Positions 1 to 8,818 are shown, counted from the stretch's first letter. The stretch: 64,000 bases of DNA from Streptomyces sp. B3I8 (GCF_030816915.1 NZ_JAUSYN010000002.1:4601501-4665500); one strand, 5' to 3'. Made by a program: numbers and translations. Notes: generated from the letters alone by a model not told the origin.

Positions 1-462
1 CTCGACCAGGCGGTCGTAGAACGCGCCCGCCGCGTACACCGGGTCCATGATCTGTCTCTTCGTCCCCCAGCCCTGCGAGGGGCGCTGCTGGAACAGGCCG
101 AGCGAATCCCGGTCCCCGTGCCCGATGTTGTGCAGGCCCGACTCCTGCAGTGCCGTCGCCAGCGCGATGGTCACCGCCTGTTCCGGCAGCCCCCGGGAGG
201 TGCCCACGGCGGAGATCGTCGCCGCGTTCGCCGCCTGCTCCGGCGTGAACTCGTACGACGTGCCGGCGTGCCCTGCCGCGACCCGGCAACGGGGCGCGCC
301 TCCACCCCCGATGAGGTACTGCACGGTCAGATAGCCCGCCAGCGCGGTCAGGACGGCGAACGCCGCCCCCCAGCGCGCGAGGCGGCCACGCCGGGAGACG
401 CCGGGGGCCGGGGAGTGGACGGGGGCGGGGGAGCGGGCCGGGAAGTGGGACGGTGTTGACAC
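1..462 (-). CDS. Membrane-anchored lytic-transglycosylase-like protein (partial, C-terminus outside window)
   Basis: Reading leftwards from a GTG at 462 gives 154 codons that run off the window edge. A proline-rich cytoplasmic N-terminus (about 30 residues) is followed by one membrane segment (about 35-55, AFAVLTALAGYL) and then an extracytoplasmic domain. The domain carries a QESGLHNIGHGD...DSLGLFQQRPSQGWGT stretch that resembles lysozyme/SLT-like folds, where the Glu of QESG would be the catalytic acid. The likely role is cleavage of peptidoglycan glycan strands at the outer face of the membrane. The motif is seen directly; the enzymatic role is inferred. It is divergent from dapE, with about 120 bases between the starts. 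Confidence 0.7.
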   Translation of the reverse strand, partial: MSTPSHFPARSPAPVHSPAPGVSRRGRLARWGAAFAVLTALAGYLTVQYLIGGGGAPRCRVAAGHAGTSYEFTPEQAANAATISAVGTSRGLPEQAVTIALATALQESGLHNIGHGDRDSLGLFQQRPSQGWGTKRQIMDPVYAAGAFYDRLVE

Positions 463-580
463 GGCGTACAAGGTACTGGACGGTACGCAACTGCGGGCGA
501 GCCTGTGGACAACTTCCGGAACGAGTGATTCCGTCGGCTGCGGCAACAGCCCGCCCCGCCCGCCGCGTTAGGGTCGGACC

Positions 581-1660
581 ATGGCCGACACCCCGCTTGA
601 CCTCACGCTGGACGCCGCGCGGCTCACCGCGCGACTCGTCGACTTCCGCTCCGAGAGCGGCACCGAGAAGCCGCTCGCCGACGCCGTCGAGGCCGCGCTG
701 CGCGCCCTGCCGCACCTCACCGTCGACCGCCACGGCAACAACGTCGTCGCGCGGACGGAACTGGGCCGCTCCGAGCGTGTCGTCCTCGCGGGCCACATCG
801 ACACCGTACCCATCGCCGACAACGTCCCCTCCCGGCTGGACGAGGACGGCGTGCTGTGGGGCTGCGGCACCTGCGACATGAAGTCGGGCGTGGCGGTCCA
901 GCTCCGCATCGCCGCGACGGTCCCGGCCCCCAACCGCGATCTGACCTTCGTCTTCTACGACAACGAGGAGGTCGCCGCCCACCTCAACGGCCTGCGGCAC
1001 GTGGCCGAGGCGCACCCCGACTGGCTGCGCGGCGACTTCGCCGTCCTCCTGGAGCCCTCCGACGGCGAGGTCGAGGGCGGCTGCCAGGGCACCCTGCGGG
1101 TGCTGCTGAAGACATCCGGCGAGCGCGCGCACTCGGCGCGCGGCTGGATGGGCTCCAACGCCATCCACGCCGCCGCCCCGATCCTGGACAGACTGGCCGC
1201 CTACGAGCCGCGCCACCCGGTGATCGACGGGCTGGAGTACCGCGAGGGCCTCAACGCGGTCGGCATCTCCGGCGGGGTCGCCGGCAACGTCATCCCCGAC
1301 GCGTGCGTGGTCACCGTCAACTTCCGCTACGCGCCCGACCGCAGCGAGGAGGAGGCGCTCGCGCACGTGCGCGAGGTCTTCGCGGACTGCGGGGTCGAGG
1401 AGTTCGTGGTCGACGACCACAGCCCCGGCGCACTGCCCGGCCTCTCCCACCCGGCCGCGGCCGCCTTCATCGAGGCGGTGGGCGGCGTCCCGCGGCCCAA
1501 GTACGGCTGGACGGACGTCTCCCGCTTCAGCGCGCTGGGCGTCCCCGCGGTCAACTACGGCCCGGGCAACCCGCACTTGGCCCACAAGCGCGACGAACGC
1601 GTCGACACGGCGAAGATCCTCGCCGCCGAGGAGCGGCTGCGCGCCTGGCTGACGTCGTGA
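581..1660 (+). CDS. dapE: Succinyl-diaminopimelate desuccinylase
   Basis: This 359-residue M20-family metallohydrolase would hydrolyse N-succinyl-LL-diaminopimelate to succinate and LL-DAP in the lysine/peptidoglycan pathway. The metal ligands are recognisable: the HID motif at 72-74, D99 in the GTCDMKSG stretch, the catalytic EE at 129-130, E158, and a C-terminal PHLAHKRDE histidine near 332-335. The length matches actinobacterial DapE (Rv1202-like). There is no Shine-Dalgarno sequence. A TAGGGT box at 569-574 ends six bases before the ATG, which suggests leaderless transcription. The other M20 enzyme in the window (60403-61806) is a dipeptidase type, so the assignment rests on family resemblance and on synteny with the LOG, folP and tag genes. 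Confidence 0.9.
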   Translation: MADTPLDLTLDAARLTARLVDFRSESGTEKPLADAVEAALRALPHLTVDRHGNNVVARTELGRSERVVLAGHIDTVPIADNVPSRLDEDGVLWGCGTCDMKSGVAVQLRIAATVPAPNRDLTFVFYDNEEVAAHLNGLRHVAEAHPDWLRGDFAVLLEPSDGEVEGGCQGTLRVLLKTSGERAHSARGWMGSNAIHAAAPILDRLAAYEPRHPVIDGLEYREGLNAVGISGGVAGNVIPDACVVTVNFRYAPDRSEEEALAHVREVFADCGVEEFVVDDHSPGALPGLSHPAAAAFIEAVGGVPRPKYGWTDVSRFSALGVPAVNYGPGNPHLAHKRDERVDTAKILAAEERLRAWLTS

Positions 1661-1768
1661 CGCCCCCGACATCCGGGGCGGCATGACCGTACATGCGTGG
1701 GTCCTCCGCGGGTAACCCGGGTGGATCTAGGCTGAAGCGGTACGACCGGTCGAACAGAGGGAGCGCGT

Positions 1769-2527
1769 ATGCCCACAGGCAACCCCGAGGGCAAGAAGAT
1801 GCCACCGGACGAGACGCGTGAGGGACCCGTGCTCCGCAGGCGGGGCCAGGTGCAGGAGAGCACGACGGACCAGCGGCTGCTGGACGAGCGCGCACCCACC
1901 GACTGGGTCCACACCGACCCCTGGCGGGTCCTGCGGATCCAGTCGGAGTTCATCGAGGGCTTCGGCACCCTGGCCGAACTGCCGCCCGCCATCAGCGTGT
2001 TCGGTTCCGCGCGGACCCCGGTGGACTCACCCGAGTACGACGCGGGCGTACGGCTCGGGCGGGGCCTGGTGGAGGCCGGCTTCGCGGTGATCACGGGCGG
2101 CGGGCCCGGGGCGATGGAGGCGGCCAACAAGGGCGCCTGTGAGGCGGGGGGCGTCTCGGTCGGCCTCGGCATCGAGCTGCCCTTCGAGCAGGGCCTCAAC
2201 CAGTACGTCGACGTCGGCCTCAACTTCCGCTACTTCTTCGTGCGCAAGATGATGTTCGTCAAGTACGCCCAGGGCTTCGTGGTCCTCCCCGGTGGCCTCG
2301 GCACCCTCGACGAACTGTTCGAGGCCCTCACCCTCGTCCAGACCAAGAAGGTCACCCGCTTCCCGATCGTCCTGTTCGGCAGCGCGTACTGGGGCGGCCT
2401 CGTCGACTGGCTGCAGAACACCCTGATCGCCCAGGGCAAGGCCGCCCGGTCCGACCTGACCCTCTTCCACGTCACGGACGACGTGGAGGAAGCGGTGGCC
2501 CTGGTCTCGAAGGAGGCGGGGAGGTAG
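1769..2527 (+). CDS. LOG/TIGR00730 family Rossmann-fold protein (nucleoside 5'-monophosphate phosphoribohydrolase-like)
   Basis: This 252-residue protein carries both hallmark motifs of the LOG family: a GGGPGAMEAANKGA stretch at 110-123 and PGGLGTLDE at 174-182. The family hydrolyses cytokinin-type or other nucleoside monophosphates to base plus ribose 5-phosphate. Older annotations call it a lysine decarboxylase, for which there is no support. A GAGGGAG ribosome site lies about 5 bases before ATG 1769. It follows dapE by about 110 bases and converges on folP, the order of Rv1202-Rv1205-Rv1207 in mycobacteria. The 70-residue charged N-terminal extension is typical of actinobacterial members. 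The physiological substrate is not evident. Confidence 0.85.
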   Translation: MPTGNPEGKKMPPDETREGPVLRRRGQVQESTTDQRLLDERAPTDWVHTDPWRVLRIQSEFIEGFGTLAELPPAISVFGSARTPVDSPEYDAGVRLGRGLVEAGFAVITGGGPGAMEAANKGACEAGGVSVGLGIELPFEQGLNQYVDVGLNFRYFFVRKMMFVKYAQGFVVLPGGLGTLDELFEALTLVQTKKVTRFPIVLFGSAYWGGLVDWLQNTLIAQGKAARSDLTLFHVTDDVEEAVALVSKEAGR

Positions 2528-2550
2528 CGGTCGGGGGCGCGGGAAGGACA

Positions 2551-2585
2551 GGGGCGGCGGGGCGAGAAAACACCCCCCGCCCCCG
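2551..2585. terminator. Possible bidirectional terminator between LOG and folP
   Basis: A G-rich arm (2551-2563) and a C-rich arm (about 2573-2584) around an A-rich loop can pair imperfectly. They sit between two convergent stop codons. Pairing is not perfect, so this is tentative. Confidence 0.35.
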
Positions 2586-2595
2586 GCGGCCCCCC

Positions 2596-3456
2596 CTACG
2601 CCAGCCCTCGCCTCGCGACCGCCGGACCCGCCCACCCCCCGATCGCGGACACCATGTCCAGCACCTGCCGCGTCTCTGCCACCTCATGCACCCGATACAC
2701 CCGCGCCCCCAGCCACGCCGACACCGCCGTCGTCGCCAACGTCCCCACCACCCGCTCCTTCACCGGCCGGTCCAACGTCTCGCCCACGAAGTCCTTGTTG
2801 GACAGCGACACCAGCACCGGCCACCCCGTCGCGACCATCTCGCCCAGCCGCCGCGTCGCCTCCAGGCTGTGCCGCGTGTTCTTCCCGAAGTCGTGCCCGG
2901 GATCGATCAGCACCGACTCCCTCGGCACCCCCAGCGACACCGCCCGCTCGGCCAGCCCCAGCGTCACCCGCAGGATGTCCGCCATGACGTCGTCGTACGT
3001 CACCCGGTGCGGCCGCGTGCGCGGCTCCGCGCCGCCCGCGTGCGTGCACACGAGCCCCACCCCGTACCGCGCCGCGACCTCCGCCAGCCCCGGATCGACG
3101 CCGCCCCACGCGTCGTTGAGCAGGTCCGCCCCCGCCTCGCAGGCCGCCTCGCCGACCTCGGCCCGCCAGGTGTCGACGCTGATGATCACGTCGGGGAAGC
3201 GCCGCCGCACCTCCGCCACGAAGCCGACCGTCCGCCGCGCCTCCTCCTCGGCGGTCACCTCCTCGCCCGGCCCGGCCTTGACCCCGCCGATGTCGATGAC
3301 GGCGGCGCCCTCGGACACCGCCTGCTCCACGCGTGCGAGGGCAGGCTCGTCGCGGAACGTCGCTCCCCGGTCGTAGAAGGAGTCCGGGGTCCGGTTCACG
3401 ATCGCCATGATCACCGGCTCGTGCTCGCCGAATTCGCGCCCGCCCAGCCTGAGCAT
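2596..3456 (-). CDS. folP: Dihydropteroate synthase-like protein (FolP/FolP2 type)
   Basis: This 286-residue TIM-barrel protein opens with the pterin-binding signature MAIVNRTPDSFYDRG, then DIGGVKAGPGE, SVDTWRAEV, LLNDAWGG and a LIDPGHDFGKNTRH stretch. DHPS condenses a pterin pyrophosphate with p-aminobenzoate in folate synthesis. The neighbourhood (LOG gene, DivIVA protein, tag, DUF3117) is that of mycobacterial folP2 (Rv1207), not of the folE-folB-folK operon. The M. leprae FolP2 paralogue was reported to lack DHPS activity, so this may be a divergent paralogue. The start at 3456 has an AGGGG site just upstream. Membership of the family is certain; the reaction is not. Confidence 0.85.
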   Translation of the reverse strand: MLRLGGREFGEHEPVIMAIVNRTPDSFYDRGATFRDEPALARVEQAVSEGAAVIDIGGVKAGPGEEVTAEEEARRTVGFVAEVRRRFPDVIISVDTWRAEVGEAACEAGADLLNDAWGGVDPGLAEVAARYGVGLVCTHAGGAEPRTRPHRVTYDDVMADILRVTLGLAERAVSLGVPRESVLIDPGHDFGKNTRHSLEATRRLGEMVATGWPVLVSLSNKDFVGETLDRPVKERVVGTLATTAVSAWLGARVYRVHEVAETRQVLDMVSAIGGWAGPAVARRGLA

Positions 3457-3583
3457 CCCCTGTGACCTCTTCCCCTGCGTCCGCTTTGTTGACCGCCTGC
3501 GACCCTAACTGTCGGACCCGCATGGCACGATCGGAGCCGAGCACTTCCCCGACCCTTCAGAACCGAGAGCGTGGACCCCGGCG

Positions 3584-3952
3584 ATGTTGATGTTTCTGTT
3601 CCTGGTCGTCGCGCTCGCCGTCGTGGTCGCCGCGGTGACCCTGGCCGTGGTGGGCGGCGGCGAGAACGCGCCCCTGCCCGAGGTGGCACCGGAGCGGCTG
3701 AGGGATCCGCTGCCCCCGGACCGCCCGGTGAGCAGGGCGGACGTGGAGGGCCTGCGCTTCCCGCTCGCCGCCCGCGGCTACCGGATGGCCGACGTCGACG
3801 ACGCCCTCGGCCGGCTGGGGGCCGAGCTCGCCGAGCGCGACGCCCGCATCGCCCACCTGGAGTCCGCGCTGGCCGGCGCCCGTGCGCCCGGCCCGGTGCC
3901 GCTGCACAAGCCGGACCAGCGGGGCGAGCCGAACGACGGGGGCGACCAGTGA
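3584..3952 (+). CDS. Small membrane-anchored DivIVA-domain protein
   Basis: This 122-residue protein has an N-terminal membrane helix (about 3-25, FLFLVVALAVVVAAVTLAVV). A DivIVA-type motif follows (about 48-75), in which residues corresponding to F..ARGYR..DVDDAL..L match the family's conserved core. A short coiled coil (AERDARIAHLESALA) comes next, then a hydrophilic tail. DivIVA proteins bind curved membrane and organise polar growth; whether this one does is not known. Its stop overlaps the GTG of tag by four bases (GTGA), so the two are translationally coupled. It corresponds in position to Rv1209. Confidence 0.8.
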   Translation: MLMFLFLVVALAVVVAAVTLAVVGGGENAPLPEVAPERLRDPLPPDRPVSRADVEGLRFPLAARGYRMADVDDALGRLGAELAERDARIAHLESALAGARAPGPVPLHKPDQRGEPNDGGDQ

Positions 3953-4530
3953 CCGCCGGCGTGGCCCTGGCGGGCGCGGACGGCCTGCCGCGCTGCCCGT
4001 GGGCGCTGTCCACCGAGGACTACGTGAAGTACCACGACGAGGAGTGGGGCCGGCCCGTCCACGGCGACGACGCGCTGTACGAGCGGCTCAGTCTGGAGGC
4101 GTTCCAGTCCGGGCTGTCCTGGCTCACGATCCTGCGCCGCCGCGAGGGGTTCCGGACCGCGTTCGCCGACTTCAAGATCGCGGCGGTGGCCGAGTTCACG
4201 GAGACGGACGCGGAGCGGCTGCTGGGGGACGCGGGGATCATCCGCAACCGGCTGAAGATCGAGGCGACGCTCGCCAACGCGCGGGTACTGGCCCAGTGGG
4301 CGCCGGGGGAGCTGGACGGGCTGATCTGGTCCTACGCCCCGGAGGCGGAGGGGCGGCCGGTGCCCCGGACGTCGGCCGATGTGCCGGCGGTGACACCGGA
4401 GTCGACGGCGCTGTCGAAGGCGTTGAAGAAGCGGGGGCTGCGGTTCGTGGGGCCCACGACGGCGTACGCCCTCATGCAGGCGTGCGGCCTGGTCGACGAC
4501 CACCTCGCCGACTGCGTGTCCCGCGGGTGA
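3949..4530 (+). CDS. tag: DNA-3-methyladenine glycosylase I
   Basis: This 193-residue enzyme excises 3-methyladenine (and 3-methylguanine) from alkylated DNA. The structural zinc ligands are all present with the spacing known from E. coli Tag: C16 and H29 near the N-terminus (13 apart), H185 and C189 near the C-terminus (4 apart). The family motifs YHDEEWGRPVHGD, EAFQSGLSW and FVGPTTAYALMQA are intact. I chose the GTG at 3949 because it overlaps the preceding stop and begins just before the conserved RCPW; the longer frame upstream reads through the DivIVA gene. A strong hairpin lies immediately after the stop. Confidence 0.93.
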   Translation: MTAGVALAGADGLPRCPWALSTEDYVKYHDEEWGRPVHGDDALYERLSLEAFQSGLSWLTILRRREGFRTAFADFKIAAVAEFTETDAERLLGDAGIIRNRLKIEATLANARVLAQWAPGELDGLIWSYAPEAEGRPVPRTSADVPAVTPESTALSKALKKRGLRFVGPTTAYALMQACGLVDDHLADCVSRG

Positions 4531-4533
4531 ATT

Positions 4534-4561
4534 CCCCGCGCCCCTGAAAAGGGGCGCGGGG
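4534..4561 (+). terminator. Rho-independent-type hairpin after tag
   Basis: A perfect 11-base inverted repeat (CCCCGCGCCCC / GGGGCGCGGGG) flanks a TGAAAA loop and is followed by TTGTGT. It starts four bases after the tag stop codon. This is the common Streptomyces terminator form. Confidence 0.75.
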
Positions 4562-4712
4562 TTGTGTCGACATGCGGCTCCGCCGCGTGGACGCGATCTT
4601 TTCGGGTCTCCGGTGGCGAAGCCCCCGGAGGCGGGACGGGAAGGGGCGGCGGGGCGGAAAAGCCCGGGTGAACCCGCACTCGCACCCGCATCCCCTCACC
4701 GCCCCGTGAACC

Positions 4713-5516
4713 TCACCGTCCCGTGAACCTCACCGCGCGCTTCTCGACGAACGCCTGGACCGCCGCCGCGTGGTCCTCGGACGCCCCCGCCCGCGTCTGC
4801 AGCTCGTCCTCCTTCTCCAGCGCCTCCCCCAGCGACCGCGACAACCCGTACGCCACCGACTCCTTGAGCGCCGCGTACGCCAGCGTCGGCCCCTCGGCCA
4901 GCCCCCGCGCCACCGCCTCCGCCTCCGCCCGCAACTCCGCCCCCGGTACCACGCGGTCGGCGATCCCCAGCTCCCGCGCCTCCTGCGCCAGTACCTTCCG
5001 CGGGAACATCAGCAGGTCCATCGCCCGTCCCGGCCCGACCACCCGCGGCAGCGTCCACGAGAGCCCGGAGTCCGCGCTCAGCGCGACCCCCGCGAACGAC
5101 GTGTTGAACGACGCCGTGTCCGCCACGATCCGGTAGTCCGCCGCGAGCGCGAACCCGAAGCCCGCGCCCGCCGCGACCCCGTTCACCGCCGCCACCACCG
5201 GCTTCGGCGCCTCCGCCAGCGCCCGCACGATCGGGTTGTAGTGCTCCCGCACGGTGGACATCGTCCGCCCGGAGCCGTCCTCCCGGTCCGCCGCCAGCAG
5301 CCCGACGTGCTCCTTGAGGTCCTGGCCCACGCAGAACGCCCGCTCGCCGGCCGCGGTGAGCAGGATCGCCCGTACGGCCGAGTCCCCGGCGGCCGATCGC
5401 GCCGCGTCCCGCAGAGCCTCCTTGGTGACGACGTTCAGCGCGTTCATCGCCTCCGGACGGTTCAGCACGATCGTCGCGAGCCCGTCGTTCACCTCGTACA
5501 GCACGGTGTCGGCCAT
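4713..5516 (-). CDS. Enoyl-CoA hydratase/isomerase family protein
   Basis: This 267-residue crotonase-fold protein begins MADTVLYEVNDG. The oxyanion-hole segments are visible (AGERAFCVGQDLKE and NGVAAGAGFGFALAADYRI). The second motif lacks the classical GGG(C)E glutamate, so it may be an isomerase or another crotonase-family activity, not a standard hydratase. The start ATG at 5516 has a GAGGGGA ribosome site about 8 bases upstream; a longer frame to 5597 has none. A roughly 16-base direct duplication (CCGTGAACCTCACCG) straddles its stop codon region. It converges on tag and diverges from the DUF3117 gene. Confidence 0.82.
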   Translation of the reverse strand: MADTVLYEVNDGLATIVLNRPEAMNALNVVTKEALRDAARSAAGDSAVRAILLTAAGERAFCVGQDLKEHVGLLAADREDGSGRTMSTVREHYNPIVRALAEAPKPVVAAVNGVAAGAGFGFALAADYRIVADTASFNTSFAGVALSADSGLSWTLPRVVGPGRAMDLLMFPRKVLAQEARELGIADRVVPGAELRAEAEAVARGLAEGPTLAYAALKESVAYGLSRSLGEALEKEDELQTRAGASEDHAAAVQAFVEKRAVRFTGR

Positions 5517-5947
5517 GGGGTCCCCTCGAAGCAGGTCGTAGTGCGCGGTTCGTGGCGCGGTCCGTGGTGCGGTGCTGCCATGACTCGACGTACCCACCGG
5601 TATGTCGAGCCCATGCGTACCGTCCGAAGGACAGCATGGCGGAGTTCCCGGGCGGCCGACCGGCGGGCGCGTGTGACCTGCGTCAAAGAACCGCGGCCCG
5701 GATCCGGCACCGAAATGGCCCGCGGGGCGGCGAAGTATCGCAGCAGCATCCCCGAATTGAGTGGTTTTGCTCGCGCGCGTTGCCCAAGCGATGCCGACTG
5801 ATGTTGGTCATCGGGTCCGGGGATGCGGGATAATGGCAGGGAAGCAATGTGTTCGATGCCGGTGTCGTGTGTCCATCGAGGGACCGCGTGCCCTTTTCGC
5901 GGGGGCCGTCGGCTGACGATGACCTGGTTTCAGGAAGGGGAACGAGC
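5517..5947. promoter_or_regulatory. 431-base divergent control region between the hydratase and DUF3117 genes
   Basis: No convincing gene is seen. A promoter-like pair TTGGTC (5804-5809) and GATAAT (5829-5834), 19 bases apart, points toward the DUF3117 gene. This would leave a leader of about 100 bases ending in the AGGAAGGGG ribosome site at about 5932-5940. Inference only. Confidence 0.4.
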
Positions 5948-6115
5948 ATGGCGGCCATGAAGCCGCGGACGGGTGATGGCCCGCTCGAGGTGACCAAGGA
6001 GGGGCGGGGCATCGTCATGCGCGTTCCGCTCGAAGGCGGGGGCCGACTCGTCGTCGAGCTGACCCCGGACGAGGCCGACGCGCTCGGCGACGCCCTCAAG
6101 AAGGTCGTCGGCTGA
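5948..6115 (+). CDS. DUF3117 small conserved protein
   Basis: A 55-residue protein starting MAAMKPRTGDGPLEV, highly conserved across actinobacteria (Rv1211 type) and of unknown function. The predicted fold is a short beta-rich domain ending in an acidic helix (TPDEADALGDALKKVV). A strong AGGAAGGGG ribosome site lies 8 bases upstream of ATG 5948; the in-frame ATG at 5957 is an alternative. It is followed by a perfect 13-base hairpin shared with the convergent O-methyltransferase gene. The gene between tag and sigE in mycobacteria is its positional homologue. Confidence 0.88.
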   Translation: MAAMKPRTGDGPLEVTKEGRGIVMRVPLEGGGRLVVELTPDEADALGDALKKVVG

Positions 6116-6142
6116 GGCGCAAGCGGCCCTTACCCCCTTCAA

Positions 6143-6176
6143 CGGCCCAGGCATCGCGACGATGATGCCTGGGCCG
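6143..6176. terminator. Bidirectional terminator hairpin
   Basis: A perfect 13-base inverted repeat (6143-6155 with 6164-6176, CGGCCCAGGCATC / GATGCCTGGGCCG) has an 8-base loop. It lies between the convergent DUF3117 and O-methyltransferase genes. Confidence 0.75.
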
Positions 6177-6239
6177 CTCGCTTCTCCACAGCCGTCCCGG
6201 GCTCGGGGCTCGGCCGTCCGACGCCGGGCACCGGACGGC

Positions 6240-6872
6240 TCAGCGCTTGACCGCGCACAGCAGGCCGTCGCCCACCGGCAGCAGCGACGGCACCAGGTCC
6301 TGGCTCTCCCGCACCGCTCGCAGCAGTTCACGCAGCCGCACCACCTCGGCGGGCTGCGGTCCGGAGTCGATGGTGCGTCCGTCGGCGAAGACGCCCTCGA
6401 AGACGACCAGCCCACCCGGCCGCAGAAGACGCAACGATTCAGCGAGATAGTCGAGGCATTCCATGCGGTCGCCGTCGCAGAACATCAGGTCGTAGCCGGC
6501 GTCGGCGAGCCGGGGCAGTACGTCCAGAGCCCGGCCGGGGATGAACCGGGCCCGGTTGCTGGCGAAACCGGCCGCGCGGAAGGCCTGCCGGGCGAACTGC
6601 TGACGTTCCGGCTCGGGGTCGACCGTGGTCAGCACGCCGTCCGGGCGCATGCCGTGCAGCAGGTGGATGCCCGACACGCCGGTGCCGGTGCCGATCTCCG
6701 CCACGGCCTTGGCGTCGACGGTGGCCGCGAGCAACCGCAGGGCCGCACCCGCGCCGGGCGACACCGAGCGCAGCCCTGCCTCCCGGGCCCGCTCCCGGGC
6801 CCAGTGCAGCGCGTCGTCCTCGGCGACAAAGGCGTCGGCGAACGCCCAGCTCGTCTGCCGGTTGGCGGTAAT
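6240..6872 (-). CDS. SAM-dependent O-methyltransferase (class I, Rv1220c-like)
   Basis: A class I methyltransferase with motif I at AVAEIGTGTGVSGIHLL, an acidic motif II in LTTVDPEPE, and a LMFCDGD motif. It would transfer a methyl group from SAM to a catechol-like or unknown oxygen nucleophile. It is divergent from the ECF sigma gene, as in the Rv1220c-sigE arrangement. The start is unusual. The conserved region begins ITANRQTSWAF directly after a GGACAGGAGAGG ribosome site, but no in-frame ATG, GTG or TTG exists there. The only canonical start is ATG 7016, giving an implausible 48-residue extension. I therefore place the start at an ATT codon (6872), giving 210 residues, close to Rv1220c. 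Confidence 0.8.
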   Translation of the reverse strand: MTANRQTSWAFADAFVAEDDALHWARERAREAGLRSVSPGAGAALRLLAATVDAKAVAEIGTGTGVSGIHLLHGMRPDGVLTTVDPEPERQQFARQAFRAAGFASNRARFIPGRALDVLPRLADAGYDLMFCDGDRMECLDYLAESLRLLRPGGLVVFEGVFADGRTIDSGPQPAEVVRLRELLRAVRESQDLVPSLLPVGDGLLCAVKR

Positions 6873-7100
6873 GACCCTCTCCTGTCCCCGTTGTTGCCTC
6901 GGCGTGACTGTATCCGTTGGCGTCGGGAACCCGCAGATGGGACCGGGCGTTAAAAGGGACGACGAAGCCGACGGGGGAGTGAGCGGGGGCGGGAGATGAC
7001 GAAGTGCGTCGAGCAAGTGCTGACGCAGCCGTATGAGCCGGATCAGCGCGTATCAAATTCTCGTAAAACCGCTTATCCGGAGCTAACGGGCGGGGTGGCT

Positions 7101-7877
7101 ATGGTAGGGGCTCCACTGGACACCACCAGAGCCGACAGGGGAGGTGCGGCCGCGCGCGAGGAACGGGGAGGAGTGTTTCGACGACTTCTCGGCTCGGCGG
7201 GCAGGCCTAAATCCGTGACCGACACCGCTGACAGCATCCAGGCTGCCGACTCCGCTCAGACAGCGACCTTCTCCACTGAAGCGGACTCGCAGGCGTGGAC
7301 TCCGCCCACCTGGGAGGAGATCGTCAGCACGCACAGTGGCCGCGTCTACCGCCTCGCCTACCGTCTGACGGGCAACCAGCACGACGCCGAGGACCTCACC
7401 CAGGAGGTCTTCGTCCGCGTCTTCCGCTCCCTGTCGACGTACACGCCCGGCACCTTCGAGGGCTGGCTGCACCGCATCACCACCAACCTGTTCCTCGACA
7501 TGGTCCGCCGCAAGCAGCGCATCCGCTTCGACGCCCTGGGGGACGACGCGGCCGAGCGGCTGCCCAGCCGCGAGCCCACCCCCCAGCAGATCTTCAACGA
7601 CGCGCACTTCGACGCGGACGTGCAGCAGGCGCTCGACACGCTCGCGCCCGAGTTCCGCGCGGCCGTCGTCCTCTGCGACATCGAGGGCCTTTCCTACGAG
7701 GAGATCGCCGCCACCCTCGGCGTCAAGCTCGGCACGGTCCGCTCCCGCATCCACCGGGGCCGCTCCCAGCTCCGCAAGGCACTCGCCCACCGGTCCCCCG
7801 AGGCGCGAGCCGAGAAGCGACGCGGTTTCGCGTTTCCGGGAGTGCCCGCGCTGGGAGGAGGGGGCGCGACCGCGTGA
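7101..7877 (+). CDS. ECF RNA polymerase sigma factor (M. tuberculosis SigE-like)
   Basis: A 258-residue sigma-70 family protein with a variable 70-residue N-terminus. Region 2 is at about 78-145 ([23 protein letters not shown]) and region 4 at about 190-240 ([20 protein letters not shown]...[11 protein letters not shown]). It would redirect RNA polymerase to envelope-stress promoters. The partner anti-sigma factor is encoded immediately downstream with a 4-base overlap (GTGA), and HtrA and TatB follow, exactly the sigE-rseA-htrA-tatB order of mycobacteria. I chose ATG 7101; frames extending to 6996 add non-conserved residues. The S. coelicolor gene named sigE is a different sigma factor, so I give no symbol. 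Confidence 0.92.
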   Translation: MVGAPLDTTRADRGGAAAREERGGVFRRLLGSAGRPKSVTDTADSIQAADSAQTATFSTEADSQAWTPPTWEEIVSTHSGRVYRLAYRLTGNQHDAEDLTQEVFVRVFRSLSTYTPGTFEGWLHRITTNLFLDMVRRKQRIRFDALGDDAAERLPSREPTPQQIFNDAHFDADVQQALDTLAPEFRAAVVLCDIEGLSYEEIAATLGVKLGTVRSRIHRGRSQLRKALAHRSPEARAEKRRGFAFPGVPALGGGGATA

Positions 7878-8818
7878 CTGGATCACGTCGTCCCACACCG
7901 GCCGAGCAGCACCTGGGAGACCGGCTCTCCGCCCTGGTGGACGGAGAGCTCGGCCACGAGTCGCGTGAGCGCGTCCTGGCACACCTCGCCACCTGCGCGA
8001 AGTGCAAGGCCGAGGCGGACGCCCAGCGGCAGTTGAAGAGTGTCTTCGCCAAGGCCGCGCCGCCGCCGCCGTCCGCGAGCTTCCTGGCCAGGCTGCAGTG
8101 CCTGCCCGCCGGGGGTGACTCCGACGACGACGCCGGCCCGCCGCCGTCCGGGTTCGCGCGCGGCGGCCGTCCGGGGCGGGCGGCCCCGGAATCCGGGCTG
8201 TTCGGTGTCCTGGCCGATCCCTTCCGCTACGTCCCCTCGGGCGCCCACGCGACTGCGCTGTCCCCGTCCGAGGACCACGCGCTCTCCGGCGACCCCGGCG
8301 GCGACCGCGGCTTCCGCATCGCCCACGTGGGCCGTCCCGAGGAGCGCGCGGCCTCGCGCGGGCTGCGGTTCGCGTTCGTCGCGGCCGGAGCCGTGTCGCT
8401 GGCCGCCATCGCGCTCGGCGGGGTGACCGCGGGGAGCCCCGCGGACCCGGCGTCACAGGCGCGGGGCGCGGGGGCCGGCAGCAACGTCGGCCCGGCACAG
8501 GCGGCGGCCACGACGGCGGCGACGACGGAGAACCGCAGGCGCCGTGCCGCCGGCCCCCTGCCGGCGCAGACGCGGCGGATACAGGAGGACGCGGCGGTGT
8601 CCGTGGGCGTCGGCGCACCCCTGCTGCCGGGGACACCGGAGTCGGGAGGAGCGCAGGCGCGGGACATGGCGCAGTCCCTGACGGCACCGGTGGCGGCCGG
8701 GGCGGTCGTCGGATCCCCGCTGATCCGTGCCCTCACGACGGTGAGCCCCCTCCGGCTCGGCGCCTGGCCCGCGCCCCCCGGCCTGACACCCCCGCCCCTC
8801 CCGCCGACGCTGCCGTGA
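7874..8818 (+). CDS. Zinc-binding anti-sigma factor (RseA-like), membrane-anchored
   Basis: A 314-residue protein. The N-terminal ZAS anti-sigma domain (about 10-60) has the H37-x3-C41-x2-C44 zinc motif (AHLATCAKC). A long acidic/proline linker leads to a single membrane segment (about 165-187, [17 protein letters not shown]) and an extracytoplasmic tail rich in Ala/Pro. It should sequester the sigma factor encoded just upstream and release it on oxidation, phosphorylation or proteolysis. GTG 7874 overlaps the sigma stop. Mycobacterial RseA is much shorter and soluble, so the membrane anchor and tail are a Streptomyces elaboration. Release by regulated proteolysis is a possibility but is not shown. 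Confidence 0.88.
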   Translation: MTGSRRPTPAEQHLGDRLSALVDGELGHESRERVLAHLATCAKCKAEADAQRQLKSVFAKAAPPPPSASFLARLQCLPAGGDSDDDAGPPPSGFARGGRPGRAAPESGLFGVLADPFRYVPSGAHATALSPSEDHALSGDPGGDRGFRIAHVGRPEERAASRGLRFAFVAAGAVSLAAIALGGVTAGSPADPASQARGAGAGSNVGPAQAAATTAATTENRRRRAAGPLPAQTRRIQEDAAVSVGVGAPLLPGTPESGGAQARDMAQSLTAPVAAGAVVGSPLIRALTTVSPLRLGAWPAPPGLTPPPLPPTLP

